Notes under the pieces: generated by a model
What the model saw: the letters and a program-made list of their open reading frames with translations, nothing else
The model's database searches: none
Told to the model about the DNA's origin: nothing
Shown: piece after piece, positions 26,344 through 34,867 of the stretch
How positions within the stretch are numbered: position 1 is the stretch's first letter
Layout: each line of letters begins with the position of its first letter
DNA from: Leifsonia sp. Root112D2
GTDB taxonomy: Bacteria > Actinomycetota > Actinomycetes > Actinomycetales > Microbacteriaceae
DNA length: 64,000 nucleotides
NCBI RefSeq assembly: GCF_001424905.1
Contig: NZ_LMCU01000001.1
Span: 985,480 to 1,049,479 of the forward strand
Reading direction: 5' to 3'
Position numbers and translations under genes: made by a program

Positions 26344-27447
26344 ATGGACGTCACCGATACGAAGATCGCCATCGTCGGCGCGGGCTACGCCGGCGCCGCC
26401 GTAGCGAAGGCCTTGAGCCTGCTCGGCGCCGAGGTCGCGGTGTACGAGCAGGCGAGTCAGATTCGAGAGGTCGGCGCCGGCATCGGTCTGCGCCCCGCCA
26501 CCATGCACCGGTTTCGTCAGTGGGGAATCTTCGATGCGATAGCGAGCGTGAGCTCGGCCAGCGACAACTTCCAGATCCTCACGGCCACCGGCGAGCCGAT
26601 CATGCAGGAGAACTGGCCTGCGTTCGCGGAGGAGACCAAGACCCAGCTGATCCATCGCGGTGACTTCATCGACGCCCTCCTCGGCGTGCTCCCCGCGGGC
26701 ATGGTGCGCCTCGGCCACAAACTGTCGAGGATCGACAATATGCGCGGCAGCTCGGTAGTCACCTTCACCAACGGCGAGAGAGTCGAGGCCGACCTGGTCG
26801 TCGGGGCCGACGGTATCAAATCGGTGGTGCGCGAGCAGCTGTTCAGCGACAAGGGCCCGGTCTTCTCCGGCGAGCATGCGTACCGCGTGGTGATCTCTGC
26901 CGACGACGCCCACGGGCTCATCGTCGACGACAACCTGCGCATGTACGTCGGCAACGGTGCGAAGGTATACCTGCTGCCGCTGCGTCACCGTAATCAGGCA
27001 TCCTTCGACATCACGGCGCTCAACCCGGACAGCACCTGGGCGCCGACGATCACCAAGGATGACATCGTGGCGAGCGTTGAAGGCTTCGACGAGCGCATCG
27101 TGAATATCGCCCGCGAGCTCGATATCGACACCGTCAGCATCCGCGCGGTCTACGACATCGACCCGGTCGACACCTGGCACTCGGATTCCGTCGCGCTCGT
27201 GGGCGACGCGGCCCACGCGATGCTGCACCACCAGGGGCAAGGCGCGAACTCCGCGATCGAGGATGCCGGCGCTCTCGCCGACGCCCTCGCTCAGGCCGAC
27301 TCCATCCCCGAGGCGCTCGCCCTCTACCAGGCGGTCCGCAAACCGGTGACCGACGAGTTGCAACGCATCTCGCGAAATGGCTGGACCGAAGAAGAGCTCA
27401 ACGAGGTCTTCCCCGGCCAGAAGCCCGTGTCTCAACTGCAGGCCTGA
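26344..27447 (+). CDS. FAD-dependent monooxygenase (PHBH-like)
   Basis: A 367-residue flavoprotein of the FAD_binding_3 group. The FAD motif GAGYAG is near residue 12, the DG motif is VGADGIKS, and the GD motif is LVGDAAHAM. The overall order is that of salicylate- or hydroxybenzoate-type hydroxylases. It follows the phosphotriesterase gene by 12 bases and precedes the esterase gene by 4, so it is in the same operon. It should use NAD(P)H and oxygen to hydroxylate a ring or similar compound; the substrate cannot be told. Confidence 0.92.
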   Translation: MDVTDTKIAIVGAGYAGAAVAKALSLLGAEVAVYEQASQIREVGAGIGLRPATMHRFRQWGIFDAIASVSSASDNFQILTATGEPIMQENWPAFAEETKTQLIHRGDFIDALLGVLPAGMVRLGHKLSRIDNMRGSSVVTFTNGERVEADLVVGADGIKSVVREQLFSDKGPVFSGEHAYRVVISADDAHGLIVDDNLRMYVGNGAKVYLLPLRHRNQASFDITALNPDSTWAPTITKDDIVASVEGFDERIVNIARELDIDTVSIRAVYDIDPVDTWHSDSVALVGDAAHAMLHHQGQGANSAIEDAGALADALAQADSIPEALALYQAVRKPVTDELQRISRNGWTEEELNEVFPGQKPVSQLQA

Positions 27448-27451
27448 CACC

Positions 27452-28375
27452 ATGCCCCTGCATCCCGAGATCGCCAGAATCCTCGCCGAGCTGCCCGCGC
27501 CTGCCCCCGGCCCGATCGACCCGGCACAGTTACGAGCCGCCGAGGAGGCAATGGTTGCCCCGCTGGCGGCGCGCCTGCCGCTCCGTTCGGTGGAGGACGC
27601 GACCGCGCAGACACCATCGGGTGGGGTGCCGATACGCATCTACACGCCGGTCGACACCGACTCTTACGGACTGCTGCTGTACTTCCACGGCGGAGCATTC
27701 TTTCTCGGCAGCCTTGAGACGCACGATCACGTCGCGCGGTCGCTGGCGGCAGCCACCGGGCTCAAGGTCGTCTCCGTCGGCTATCGACGGGCCCCGGAGG
27801 CCGCCTTCCCGGCTGGCCTCGACGACTGTTATGGGGTGGTGCGCTGGGCCGCGGAGAACGGCGAGCACCTGAGCTGGAACGGCACGACCCTGGCGATCGC
27901 TGGCGACAGTTCGGGTGGCACCTTCGTCGCGGCCATCGCCGCGAGAGCACACGACGATAGCTTCGACCGCATCACTCACCAGCTGCTGTTCTATCCGTCG
28001 CTCGACCTTGATTTCGACATCGACCGGTATGCCTCCCTGCGGGAGAACGCGCGCGGCTACGGGCTGGAAACGGCCGGGCTGAAGCCCTTCAACGCGTTCT
28101 ACATCGACAGTGGCGCGAACCCGGCCGATCCGCTCGTTTCCCCGATCAAGCGCGAGAACCTCGGCGGGCTGCCACCGGCACTGATCATCACGGCGGAATA
28201 CGACCCGCTGCGCGACGAGGGCGAGCAATACGGGCGGATGCTGCGCGAGGCCGGCGTGCCGGCCGCTGTCACCCGATACGCCGGCGCGAACCACGGCTTC
28301 GTGCAGAACTTCTCCTGGATCCCCGAGTATCACCAGGTCTTCGAGCAGGCGCGCGACTTTCTGAACCAGCACTGA
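27452..28375 (+). CDS. Alpha/beta hydrolase, HSL-type esterase
   Basis: A 307-residue enzyme of the hormone-sensitive lipase group (Abhydrolase_3). The oxyanion motif HGGAF starts at residue 79, the nucleophile Ser153 sits in GDSSGG, and Asp251 (EYDPLRDE) and His281 (GANHGF) complete the triad. The ATG at 27452 is 4 bases after the monooxygenase stop codon; longer in-frame starts lie inside that gene. No signal peptide. It should hydrolyse short-chain esters in the cytoplasm as one step of the pathway encoded by the operon. Confidence 0.92.
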   Translation: MPLHPEIARILAELPAPAPGPIDPAQLRAAEEAMVAPLAARLPLRSVEDATAQTPSGGVPIRIYTPVDTDSYGLLLYFHGGAFFLGSLETHDHVARSLAAATGLKVVSVGYRRAPEAAFPAGLDDCYGVVRWAAENGEHLSWNGTTLAIAGDSSGGTFVAAIAARAHDDSFDRITHQLLFYPSLDLDFDIDRYASLRENARGYGLETAGLKPFNAFYIDSGANPADPLVSPIKRENLGGLPPALIITAEYDPLRDEGEQYGRMLREAGVPAAVTRYAGANHGFVQNFSWIPEYHQVFEQARDFLNQH

Positions 28376-28412
28376 TCAGACCCCGACCGGCCACAAAAGC
28401 GAAAGAGCAGTC

Positions 28413-29369
28413 ATGACCCAGCAGACAGCCGTGCATCCCCTCGTCTCGCCGTGGGGTCGATTCGGGCTCTACAGCTACTTCATCGACGCCCCGGAGCCGG
28501 CGATCGTCGACACCGGGATCGCGTCGTCGCCGGCAGAGGGGATGGCGCCCGCGCTGGAAAAACTTGGACGGCACATCGAGGACGTGCGCTGGATCCTCTT
28601 GACCCACGGTCACATCGATCACGTCGGCGGCGCCTTTGCGCTGTGGGAACTCACCGGCAGGCGAGCGCAGATGGTGATCCACGAGGCCGATGCGGACTTT
28701 CTGCGCTCGCGACGCGCCCACGTCGAGGAGTACCTGGGCGGTCGGGGCCGGTACATGCACGACTCCGCGGGAGAGTCGAAGCAGACGGCGGCCGCGAACG
28801 CGGTGATCTCCGGGGAGCTGGAGCCGACGGTCCTGGTGGAAGACGGTGAGACGCTCTCGCTCGGGGGCAACGTGACCGTCACGGCCCACCATCTTCCCGG
28901 CCACACTCCCGGCGCCGTCGCCTACGTCATCGACGGCCAGAACGACGTGTTCGTGGGCGACGCTGTGCAGATCCATGGCGCCGCGAACGGTTTCCCCGGG
29001 TATGAGAACCCGACGGCCTACCGCTCCAGCCTGGAGCATGTGCGGGATGACATCCGGCCACGGCGCCTCTACCTGGGGCATCCGTACCGCGGGGCGAACG
29101 GGGTGCCGTACGGGGTCGAGCTCGACGCTGAGCAGGCGCAGCGTGCGCTGACTGAAAGCCTGGAGATTGAGGCTCGCGTCGGCGACGCCGCTCGCCGCAA
29201 CCTGCACGACGGCCTGCGGGAGACGAATTCGGTGTACTCGCCGTTCGCCCAGGCCGCGGGGCAACTCGGCTACGAGGGGGACCCGACACTGGAACCTTCA
29301 CCGTTCTTCACCACCATGCACGGCTACCGCACCGAACACGACGCCAGCAACAAGGAGCCACAGCGATGA
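28413..29369 (+). CDS. MBL-fold metal-dependent hydrolase
   Basis: A 318-residue metallo-beta-lactamase-fold protein. The metal motif is THGHIDHVGG with His65, His67, Asp69 and His70; further ligands are His164 (LPGHTPG) and Asp183 (FVGDAV), and 'LGHP' near residue 227 gives the last histidine. No signal peptide. It lies 37 bases after the esterase gene and its stop overlaps the start of the CocE-type gene by 4 bases (ATGA). Family members cleave thioesters, lactones or other esters, in keeping with a catabolic operon rich in hydrolases. Confidence 0.92.
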   Translation: MTQQTAVHPLVSPWGRFGLYSYFIDAPEPAIVDTGIASSPAEGMAPALEKLGRHIEDVRWILLTHGHIDHVGGAFALWELTGRRAQMVIHEADADFLRSRRAHVEEYLGGRGRYMHDSAGESKQTAAANAVISGELEPTVLVEDGETLSLGGNVTVTAHHLPGHTPGAVAYVIDGQNDVFVGDAVQIHGAANGFPGYENPTAYRSSLEHVRDDIRPRRLYLGHPYRGANGVPYGVELDAEQAQRALTESLEIEARVGDAARRNLHDGLRETNSVYSPFAQAAGQLGYEGDPTLEPSPFFTTMHGYRTEHDASNKEPQR

Positions 29370-31096
29370 GCAGAACCGAAACACTGAACGCCGGCGGCAC
29401 GACCATCGTCGTCGAGAAGGACCTCCGGGTTCCGATGCGCGACGGGGTCACCCTCGTCGCCGACGCCTACCAGGCGGCGGGCAACGAGCCGCGCCCGGCG
29501 CTGGTGGCGCTGAGCCCATACGGCAAAGAGTTGCAGGCCCTCGCGCTGACCATGCCGCCGCAGCGGCGGCCCAGCCCAATGTGGGACGGCTGCATCGAGG
29601 CGGGCGACATCGCGCGCGTCGTCGAGGAGGGCTACGTGCACGTCATCGGCGACCTGCGCGGCTCCGGCGGGTCCGGCGGCGAGCACATCGGCAACTACAA
29701 CGCCGGCGGTGTCTCGCTCGGCGAGGACGCATACGACTTCATCGAGTGGGTAGCAGCGCAGCCGTGGTGCGATGGAAACGTCGGCATGATCGGCATCTCC
29801 TATTTCGGCTCGATGCAGGTCATCGCCGCCGCCGAGCGTCCGCCGCACCTCAAGGCCATCTTCGTCTCCGGCGGGCATTACGACTTCTACGAGACCACTT
29901 ACCACGGCGGCATCATGTGGTTCATGCCCCGTGCCGCGCGTGAGGGGCGCGGCGGAGACTCCGGCTGGGCATTCACCGACAACGTCAAGTCCCGCATGCT
30001 CGAAAGCTACTCGCCGGAGCAGATCAAGGCGCGCGTCACCGAACGTCTGGCAGACCCGGATGTCGCCGCCTGGCCGAATCTGTTCCACGTGCTGAACTAT
30101 CCGAAGAACCATGAGGCCTGGTTCGACATCGTGACGAACGAGGTCGACGGCGACTGGTACGAGGAGCGCAACCCGGTCAACCTCGCGAAGAACATCGACA
30201 TCCCCGTCTGGCTGCAGATCGATCAGGGTCGCGGCTGGACCGTGGACGGCACAATCGAGCTGTTCAACACCCTGAAGGGTCCAAAGAAGTTGGACATCGG
30301 CCCGTACCCACCGATGCAGTCGCGTCCCTTCGTCGAAGAGCACGACAAGATGTTCCGCTGGTATGACTACTGGATCAAGAGCATCGACAACGGAATCATG
30401 GACGAGCCGGCCGTGTCGGTCTTCGTCGAGGGCTCACGAGAAACCGTGACCGCAGCCCAGTGGCCGCCGAAGCAGATCGAATACAGGCCGCTGTACCTGC
30501 GCCCCCGCGGCAAACTCTCCGTTGAGCCCGAACCGATGGACGCCGAGTACGCTGCGCCCGACGGTTTCTATCAGGCACCGCTCACGGTCACCGACAAGGT
30601 CGAGATCCTGAGCTGGAGCACGGCGCCGTTCGAACAGCCCACCGAGCTGATCGGCACCGGCGCGGCCCACATCTTCGCCCAGATCGACCAGGACGACACG
30701 AATTTCATCCTGCGGCTGTGGGATGCCGCTCCCGGCGGCACACGCCAGCTGATCACCACCGGCTATCTGAAGGCCTCGCACCGCGAGCTCGACGATCGCA
30801 GCACCGAGGGCGACCCGCACCACCCGCACACCCACGCCGTGCCGGTCGAACCGGGCAAGATCGAGGAGTACGTGCTGCGCCTCTACCCGTTCGCCGCAAC
30901 GTTCAACCCCGGACATCGACTGACGGTGGAGCTGTCGAACGACGAGCCCCTGGCCGACGAGCACAACGCGCTGCTGCCGCCGGATGCCTTCCATCTGCCC
31001 GTGGGCCGCCCCGTCACGCACAAGATCTACCGCGACGCCAGCCACCCGTCCCGGGTCGTGCTGCCCTTCACGACCCGCACCCTTCAGGCTGAGTGA
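29366..31096 (+). CDS. CocE/NonD-family hydrolase (S15 X-Pro dipeptidyl-peptidase fold)
   Basis: A 576-residue protein of the CocE/NonD family. The N-terminal alpha/beta hydrolase domain carries the nucleophile Ser145 in GISYFG after 'DLRGSGGSGGE'; the C-terminal jelly-roll domain ends with 'TRTLQAE'. In cocaine-esterase-like members the catalytic histidine follows a GPW motif; here the region reads IGPYPPMQSRPF with no histidine, and a nearby histidine (EEHDKM) is the only candidate. This form may be a normal variant of the family. It is the last gene of the operon that begins at 24374. Substrate probably an ester or amide. Confidence 0.88.
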   Translation: MSRTETLNAGGTTIVVEKDLRVPMRDGVTLVADAYQAAGNEPRPALVALSPYGKELQALALTMPPQRRPSPMWDGCIEAGDIARVVEEGYVHVIGDLRGSGGSGGEHIGNYNAGGVSLGEDAYDFIEWVAAQPWCDGNVGMIGISYFGSMQVIAAAERPPHLKAIFVSGGHYDFYETTYHGGIMWFMPRAAREGRGGDSGWAFTDNVKSRMLESYSPEQIKARVTERLADPDVAAWPNLFHVLNYPKNHEAWFDIVTNEVDGDWYEERNPVNLAKNIDIPVWLQIDQGRGWTVDGTIELFNTLKGPKKLDIGPYPPMQSRPFVEEHDKMFRWYDYWIKSIDNGIMDEPAVSVFVEGSRETVTAAQWPPKQIEYRPLYLRPRGKLSVEPEPMDAEYAAPDGFYQAPLTVTDKVEILSWSTAPFEQPTELIGTGAAHIFAQIDQDDTNFILRLWDAAPGGTRQLITTGYLKASHRELDDRSTEGDPHHPHTHAVPVEPGKIEEYVLRLYPFAATFNPGHRLTVELSNDEPLADEHNALLPPDAFHLPVGRPVTHKIYRDASHPSRVVLPFTTRTLQAE

Positions 31097-31106
31097 AGAG
31101 ACCGGC

Positions 31107-31133
31107 TTGACTATACAGAGGGCATGATAAACT
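31107..31133 (+). promoter_or_regulatory. Candidate promoter of the DHA2 efflux gene
   Basis: TTGACT (31107-31112) and TAAACT (31128-31133) are 15 bases apart, slightly short. If used, the transcript would have a leader of about 100 bases before the ATG at 31241. Confidence 0.4.
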
Positions 31134-31201
31134 GACGGTCTGTCTGGCTCGTTGGCCAGAGCGGTCACGAAACCTTATGTGCTTCGTCGGTCCGAGGCTT
31201 G

Positions 31202-31236
31202 AAACCTCCGGCATCCTCACCGATCCCCGGAGGTTT
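31202..31236 (+). promoter_or_regulatory. Hairpin that hides the ribosome binding site of the efflux gene
   Basis: A perfect 10-bp stem pairs 31202-31211 (AAACCTCCGG) with 31227-31236 (CCGGAGGTTT), with a 15-base loop. The right arm contains the Shine-Dalgarno GGAGG (31229-31233), 7 bases before the ATG at 31241, and is followed by a short T run. The hairpin could act as a terminator, a translation switch, or both. A second small hairpin (TCTGGC with GCCAGA, about 31143-31160) lies upstream in the leader. Confidence 0.65.
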
Positions 31237-31240
31237 TCTT

Positions 31241-32689
31241 ATGTCCACATCCCTGTCCGCATCAACCCGGTGGTGGGCGCTGGGCGTGCTCTCGCTCACG
31301 CAACTGGTCGTCGTGCTCGACGGCACCATCGTGAGCATCGCCCTGCCTCAGGCTCAACAGCAGCTCGGGCTGTCCGACAGTGGGAGACAGTGGGTCGTCA
31401 CGGCCTACGCATTGGCCTTCGGCGCCCTGCTTCTTCTCGGCGGCAGAATCGCCGACTACTGGGGCCGCAAACGTACCTTCCTCGTGGGCATGCTCGGGTT
31501 CGGGGCGGCATCCGTCTTCGGCGGCGTGGCGCAAAGCGGAATCGAACTCATCATCGCGCGCGGGCTTCAGGGCCTCTTCGCCGCCATGCTCGCACCGGCC
31601 GCTCTGGCACTGCTCACCGTGAGCTTTCCGCACGGCAAGGACCGCAACACCGCGTTTGCGGTATTCGGCACCGTCGCGGGCGCGGGCGCGGCGGTCGGCC
31701 TGCTCCTGGGCGGCGTGCTCACCGAGTTCGCCGATTGGCGCTGGTGTCTGCTGGTGAACGTGTTCTTTGTGATTGTCGGCTTCGTCGGCGCGCTGCTCTT
31801 CGTCGCGGAAAGCAAAGCCGACGGCAACAACCGTTACGACGTTCTCGGCGCCATCACCGTGAGCCTCGGCCTCGGCGCACTTGTCTACGGCTTCAGCCTT
31901 GCCGAAAGCGGCTGGGGTGAACCCCTGACCATCGGATTCCTTGCGCTCGGCGTCGTGCTCCTGGCGTTGTTCGTCTTCATCGAGTCGCGCGTTGCGCAGC
32001 CGCTGCTGCCGCTCCGCATCGTTGTCGACAAGGTTCGCGGCGGGGCGTTCCTCATCCAGGCGGTCGCCGGAAGCGTGATGATCGGGGCGACTCTCTATCT
32101 GACCTTCCACCTGCAGATCGTGCTGGGAATGCCTCCACTTGAATCCGGGCTCGCGAGCCTGCCCCTGACGATCGCCATCATGATCGCGGCTCCGGTGGTG
32201 ACAAGGCTGCTGCCGGTCATCGGCCCGCGCCCGCTGCTCATCGCCGGTCCACTCATCGTGGCCGTTGGCCTGATCTACCTGAGCCGCATCACTGCCGACG
32301 GGAGCTACTTCGTACAGGTGCTGCCCGCGCTCATTGTCATGGGGATCGGGATGGGAGCAATCTTCGTGCCCGTGCAGAATCTCGCTCTGACCGGTGTCGC
32401 CTCGCACGATGCCGGCGCAGCATCCGCAACGGTGAATGCGGCCATGCAAATCGGCGGGTCGGTTGGTCTCTCGATATTCACCGCGGTCTACGCGGCGAGC
32501 GTTGGAGCGCCGGATGCTCTGGGTGGCGCGTCTCGGCTCACCGCCTTCGCAACGGGCTACTCGGCCACCTTCCTTGCCGCAGCGGTGGCAATGGCGCTCG
32601 CGTCGATCGTGGCAATATTTCTTGTTCGCGGACCGAAGTCATCGCTCCTTCCCCAGGGCGACCTGCCGGTTCTGGCGCACGCGGGATAG
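31241..32689 (+). CDS. MFS drug-efflux transporter (DHA2 family)
   Basis: A 482-residue, 14-segment transporter of the EmrB/QacA type. 'VVLDGTIVSIALPQAQQQLGL' (seen in part) in the first segment is the classical motif D1 of drug:H+ antiporters; motif A is 'LGGRIADYWGRKR', and motif C lies in 'VAGAGAAVGLLLGGVL'. The ATG at 31241 has GGAGG 7 bases upstream inside a hairpin. It stands alone between the CocE operon (own leader and likely promoter between) and a convergent monooxygenase gene. It probably exports toxic compounds, with expression controlled at the leader. Confidence 0.92.
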   Translation: MSTSLSASTRWWALGVLSLTQLVVVLDGTIVSIALPQAQQQLGLSDSGRQWVVTAYALAFGALLLLGGRIADYWGRKRTFLVGMLGFGAASVFGGVAQSGIELIIARGLQGLFAAMLAPAALALLTVSFPHGKDRNTAFAVFGTVAGAGAAVGLLLGGVLTEFADWRWCLLVNVFFVIVGFVGALLFVAESKADGNNRYDVLGAITVSLGLGALVYGFSLAESGWGEPLTIGFLALGVVLLALFVFIESRVAQPLLPLRIVVDKVRGGAFLIQAVAGSVMIGATLYLTFHLQIVLGMPPLESGLASLPLTIAIMIAAPVVTRLLPVIGPRPLLIAGPLIVAVGLIYLSRITADGSYFVQVLPALIVMGIGMGAIFVPVQNLALTGVASHDAGAASATVNAAMQIGGSVGLSIFTAVYAASVGAPDALGGASRLTAFATGYSATFLAAAVAMALASIVAIFLVRGPKSSLLPQGDLPVLAHAG

Positions 32690-32751
32690 CGGGCCGCGGC
32701 CCGTCGATGTGCATGGCGCGCGAGGCCGATGAGTGCCCGCGCGCCGCGCTC

Positions 32752-33987
32752 TCAGCCCTCGTCTGCAACTGGCAGATAGAGCCAGTCGTTGTACTGGAAG
32801 TTCCCGTCGCCGCGGCTCGCAAAGAGCAGGTTGCGCAGCGTGCGGCCGATGCCGGAGACATGCCACGAGGCGCCCCACACCCGCGCGGTGCGCTGCACCC
32901 GAGCCGTGCGCGGCGCACGGCGCTCGGCGAACTCGCGCAGGGCGTCGTCCCACGCATCCACGTCGACGCCGCCACCGGACCCTTCACCCGGGAAAACCGT
33001 GCCGCGGGTGACATCCTGCATCGTCGCGGCATCCTCGATCGCCTGGCAGGCGCCCTGGGCGAGATACTGCAGCATGGGGTGCGCGGCGTCGCCGGTGAGC
33101 ACCATGCGGCCCGTGATCCAATTCTCTATCGGCTCGCGGTCATACATGGGCCAGCGCACCTCGAGACCCACGTTCGCCAGCGCGTTCCTGACGGCGGGAA
33201 CACAGTCCACGTAGGCGTTCTGAAGCTCATCGACTCCGCCGTACTGTTCCTCGCCACGCTCGAAGGAGGGCGACTTGAAGACAGCGACGGTATTGAGCAG
33301 CTCACCCTTGCGCAGCGGGTACTGCACGAGGTGGCAGTTGGGCCCGAGATAGACGACCACATTCTCCAGGTCGTCCTGCGGGGTCTCTTCGGTAATGGGA
33401 ACGGTGCCGCGGTAGGCGACAAAACCGGAGATGACGGGTTCATCGTCGCTGACCTCGCGTCGCATCCTCGACTTCAGTCCGTCCGCCGCCAGCACGGCAT
33501 CCGCTTCGTATACCGCCCCGGATGCCACGCGCGCCGTCGCGCGCCCGTCGACCGTCTCGACGCTGGTCACCGCCGCGTCGGTGACCAGCGTCACACCGGC
33601 CTCCCGGCAGGCGTCGAGCAGAATGCGGTGCAGGTCGCTGCGGTGAATCACGATGTACGGGGCTCCGTAGCGCTTCTCGAATTCGCCGCCGAGCGTCTGT
33701 CGCGTGAGCTCCTCGCCGGAGATCGCGTCGCGAAAGATGAGGTGCCTGGGCTGCACGCCTATCGCGCGCGCCTTCTCCAGCAGGCCCCAGCGCTGCAGGA
33801 TACGCGTGGCGTTGGGGGCCATCTGCAGGCCGGCGCCGACCTCGCCGAATTCGCGGGCGCGCTCCACCACCGTGACGGATGCCCCGTTCCGGCTCAGCGC
33901 GAGTGCGCTGGCCAGGCCGGTCATGCCGCCGCCGATGACGAGAACCTCGGTGATTGCTGCCTCGGTGGATGGTTCAGGTTCGAACAT
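32752..33987 (-). CDS. FAD-dependent monooxygenase (salicylate/3-hydroxybenzoate hydroxylase-like)
   Basis: A 411-residue flavin monooxygenase. It begins with a beta strand and the FAD motif GGGMTG, has the DG motif AADGLKSR and the GD motif LTGDAAHPM followed by 'LAQGACQAIEDA', which is typical of salicylate and 3-hydroxybenzoate 6-hydroxylases. The ATG at 33987 puts the FAD fold near the N-terminus; the ribosome binding site is weak, and the frame is open to 34149 inside the divergent gene's region. It is divergent from an IclR regulator, a common arrangement for aromatic catabolic genes. An aromatic acid substrate is likely but not shown. Confidence 0.92.
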   Translation of the reverse strand: MFEPEPSTEAAITEVLVIGGGMTGLASALALSRNGASVTVVERAREFGEVGAGLQMAPNATRILQRWGLLEKARAIGVQPRHLIFRDAISGEELTRQTLGGEFEKRYGAPYIVIHRSDLHRILLDACREAGVTLVTDAAVTSVETVDGRATARVASGAVYEADAVLAADGLKSRMRREVSDDEPVISGFVAYRGTVPITEETPQDDLENVVVYLGPNCHLVQYPLRKGELLNTVAVFKSPSFERGEEQYGGVDELQNAYVDCVPAVRNALANVGLEVRWPMYDREPIENWITGRMVLTGDAAHPMLQYLAQGACQAIEDAATMQDVTRGTVFPGEGSGGGVDVDAWDDALREFAERRAPRTARVQRTARVWGASWHVSGIGRTLRNLLFASRGDGNFQYNDWLYLPVADEG

Positions 33988-34074
33988 GGGGTGGCTCTGC
34001 CTTCGTCGTCGTTGATGCGGTCGTTGCTCACCACTGTCCGTTCTGCGCGACGCGAATGACAATAGAATTCTGAT

Positions 34075-34857
34075 ATGCAGAATGTGCCGCTGCGGGCCAA
34101 GCCCGCCTACCCGATCGAGGCGGTCGACAACGCCCTGCACCTGCTGCAATTACTGCGCGACAGCGGCACCCTGCGGCTCAAGGATGCCGCGGCGGAGTTG
34201 CACGTTGCTCCGTCGACCGCGCATCGCCTGCTCGCGATGCTCGTCTATCGAGGCTTCGCGGTGCAGGATGACTCGCGCGGCTACCTTGCCGGCCCCGCGA
34301 TGGGAGTCGCCCCGGCGGGCCTGGCGGGAACCCAGCTGCTGCGCTCGCTCGCCCAGACTCCCCTTGAGCTGTTGTCGCGTCGCGTCAACGAGAGCGTCAA
34401 CCTCATGGTGCGCGTTGGCACGAAGGTGCGCTTTCTCAGCACCATCGAGAGCACCAACGCGTTGCGGGTCGGCGACCGCCAGGGCGCCGTGCTGCCCGCA
34501 CACAGGGCCTCCGGCGGCAAGGCGATGCTGGCGGAGCTCGACCCGCACCTTCTCGAGCAGCTGTTTCGCAACCCGAACGCGGAGCCCGGCGACGACAGCA
34601 TCTCCGACGAGGAGTACCCCTCCTTTTTGCGCGAGCTCGACGGCATCCGTTCTACCGGCTTTGCGGCGAACCTGCAGCAGACCGAAGACGGCATCAACGC
34701 GATAGGCATGGCCTTGCACGGCCCCGATGGGCTGGTCACCGCAGCCATCAGCGTTGCCATGCCCGCGGCACGCTTTCGCCCGCTCTTCGACGGCGGGCTG
34801 GTCGCGACGATGCACGCGACGCGGCTGCAGATCGAGGAGCAGCTCGCGTCACGGTGA
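34075..34857 (+). CDS. IclR-family transcriptional regulator
   Basis: A 260-residue IclR-type regulator. The winged HTH lies at residues ~12-66 ('LRLKDAAAELHVAPSTAHRL' and flanks) and the ligand-binding domain fills ~80-255, with 'RASGGKAMLAELD' and 'GINAIGMALHGPDG' typical of the family. It is divergent from the flavin monooxygenase gene with 87 bases between start codons; an AGAATTCT palindrome at 34064-34071 is a weak operator candidate there. It probably controls the monooxygenase in response to the substrate or a pathway product. It ends 11 bases before the convergent sulfatase gene. Confidence 0.92.
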   Translation: MQNVPLRAKPAYPIEAVDNALHLLQLLRDSGTLRLKDAAAELHVAPSTAHRLLAMLVYRGFAVQDDSRGYLAGPAMGVAPAGLAGTQLLRSLAQTPLELLSRRVNESVNLMVRVGTKVRFLSTIESTNALRVGDRQGAVLPAHRASGGKAMLAELDPHLLEQLFRNPNAEPGDDSISDEEYPSFLRELDGIRSTGFAANLQQTEDGINAIGMALHGPDGLVTAAISVAMPAARFRPLFDGGLVATMHATRLQIEEQLASR

Positions 34858-34867
34858 CCGGCGGCGG

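Noticed and set aside
31139..31200. tRNA-like D-arm in the leader of the efflux gene (GCTC, GTTGGCCA, GAGC)
   Set aside because: No anticodon arm or T arm follows at the correct spacing, so it is not a tRNA gene.
34064..34083. IclR operator in the monooxygenase/iclR gap
   Set aside because: AGAATTCT is palindromic but only 8 bases long, with no second copy to support it, so it is mentioned only under the IclR gene.
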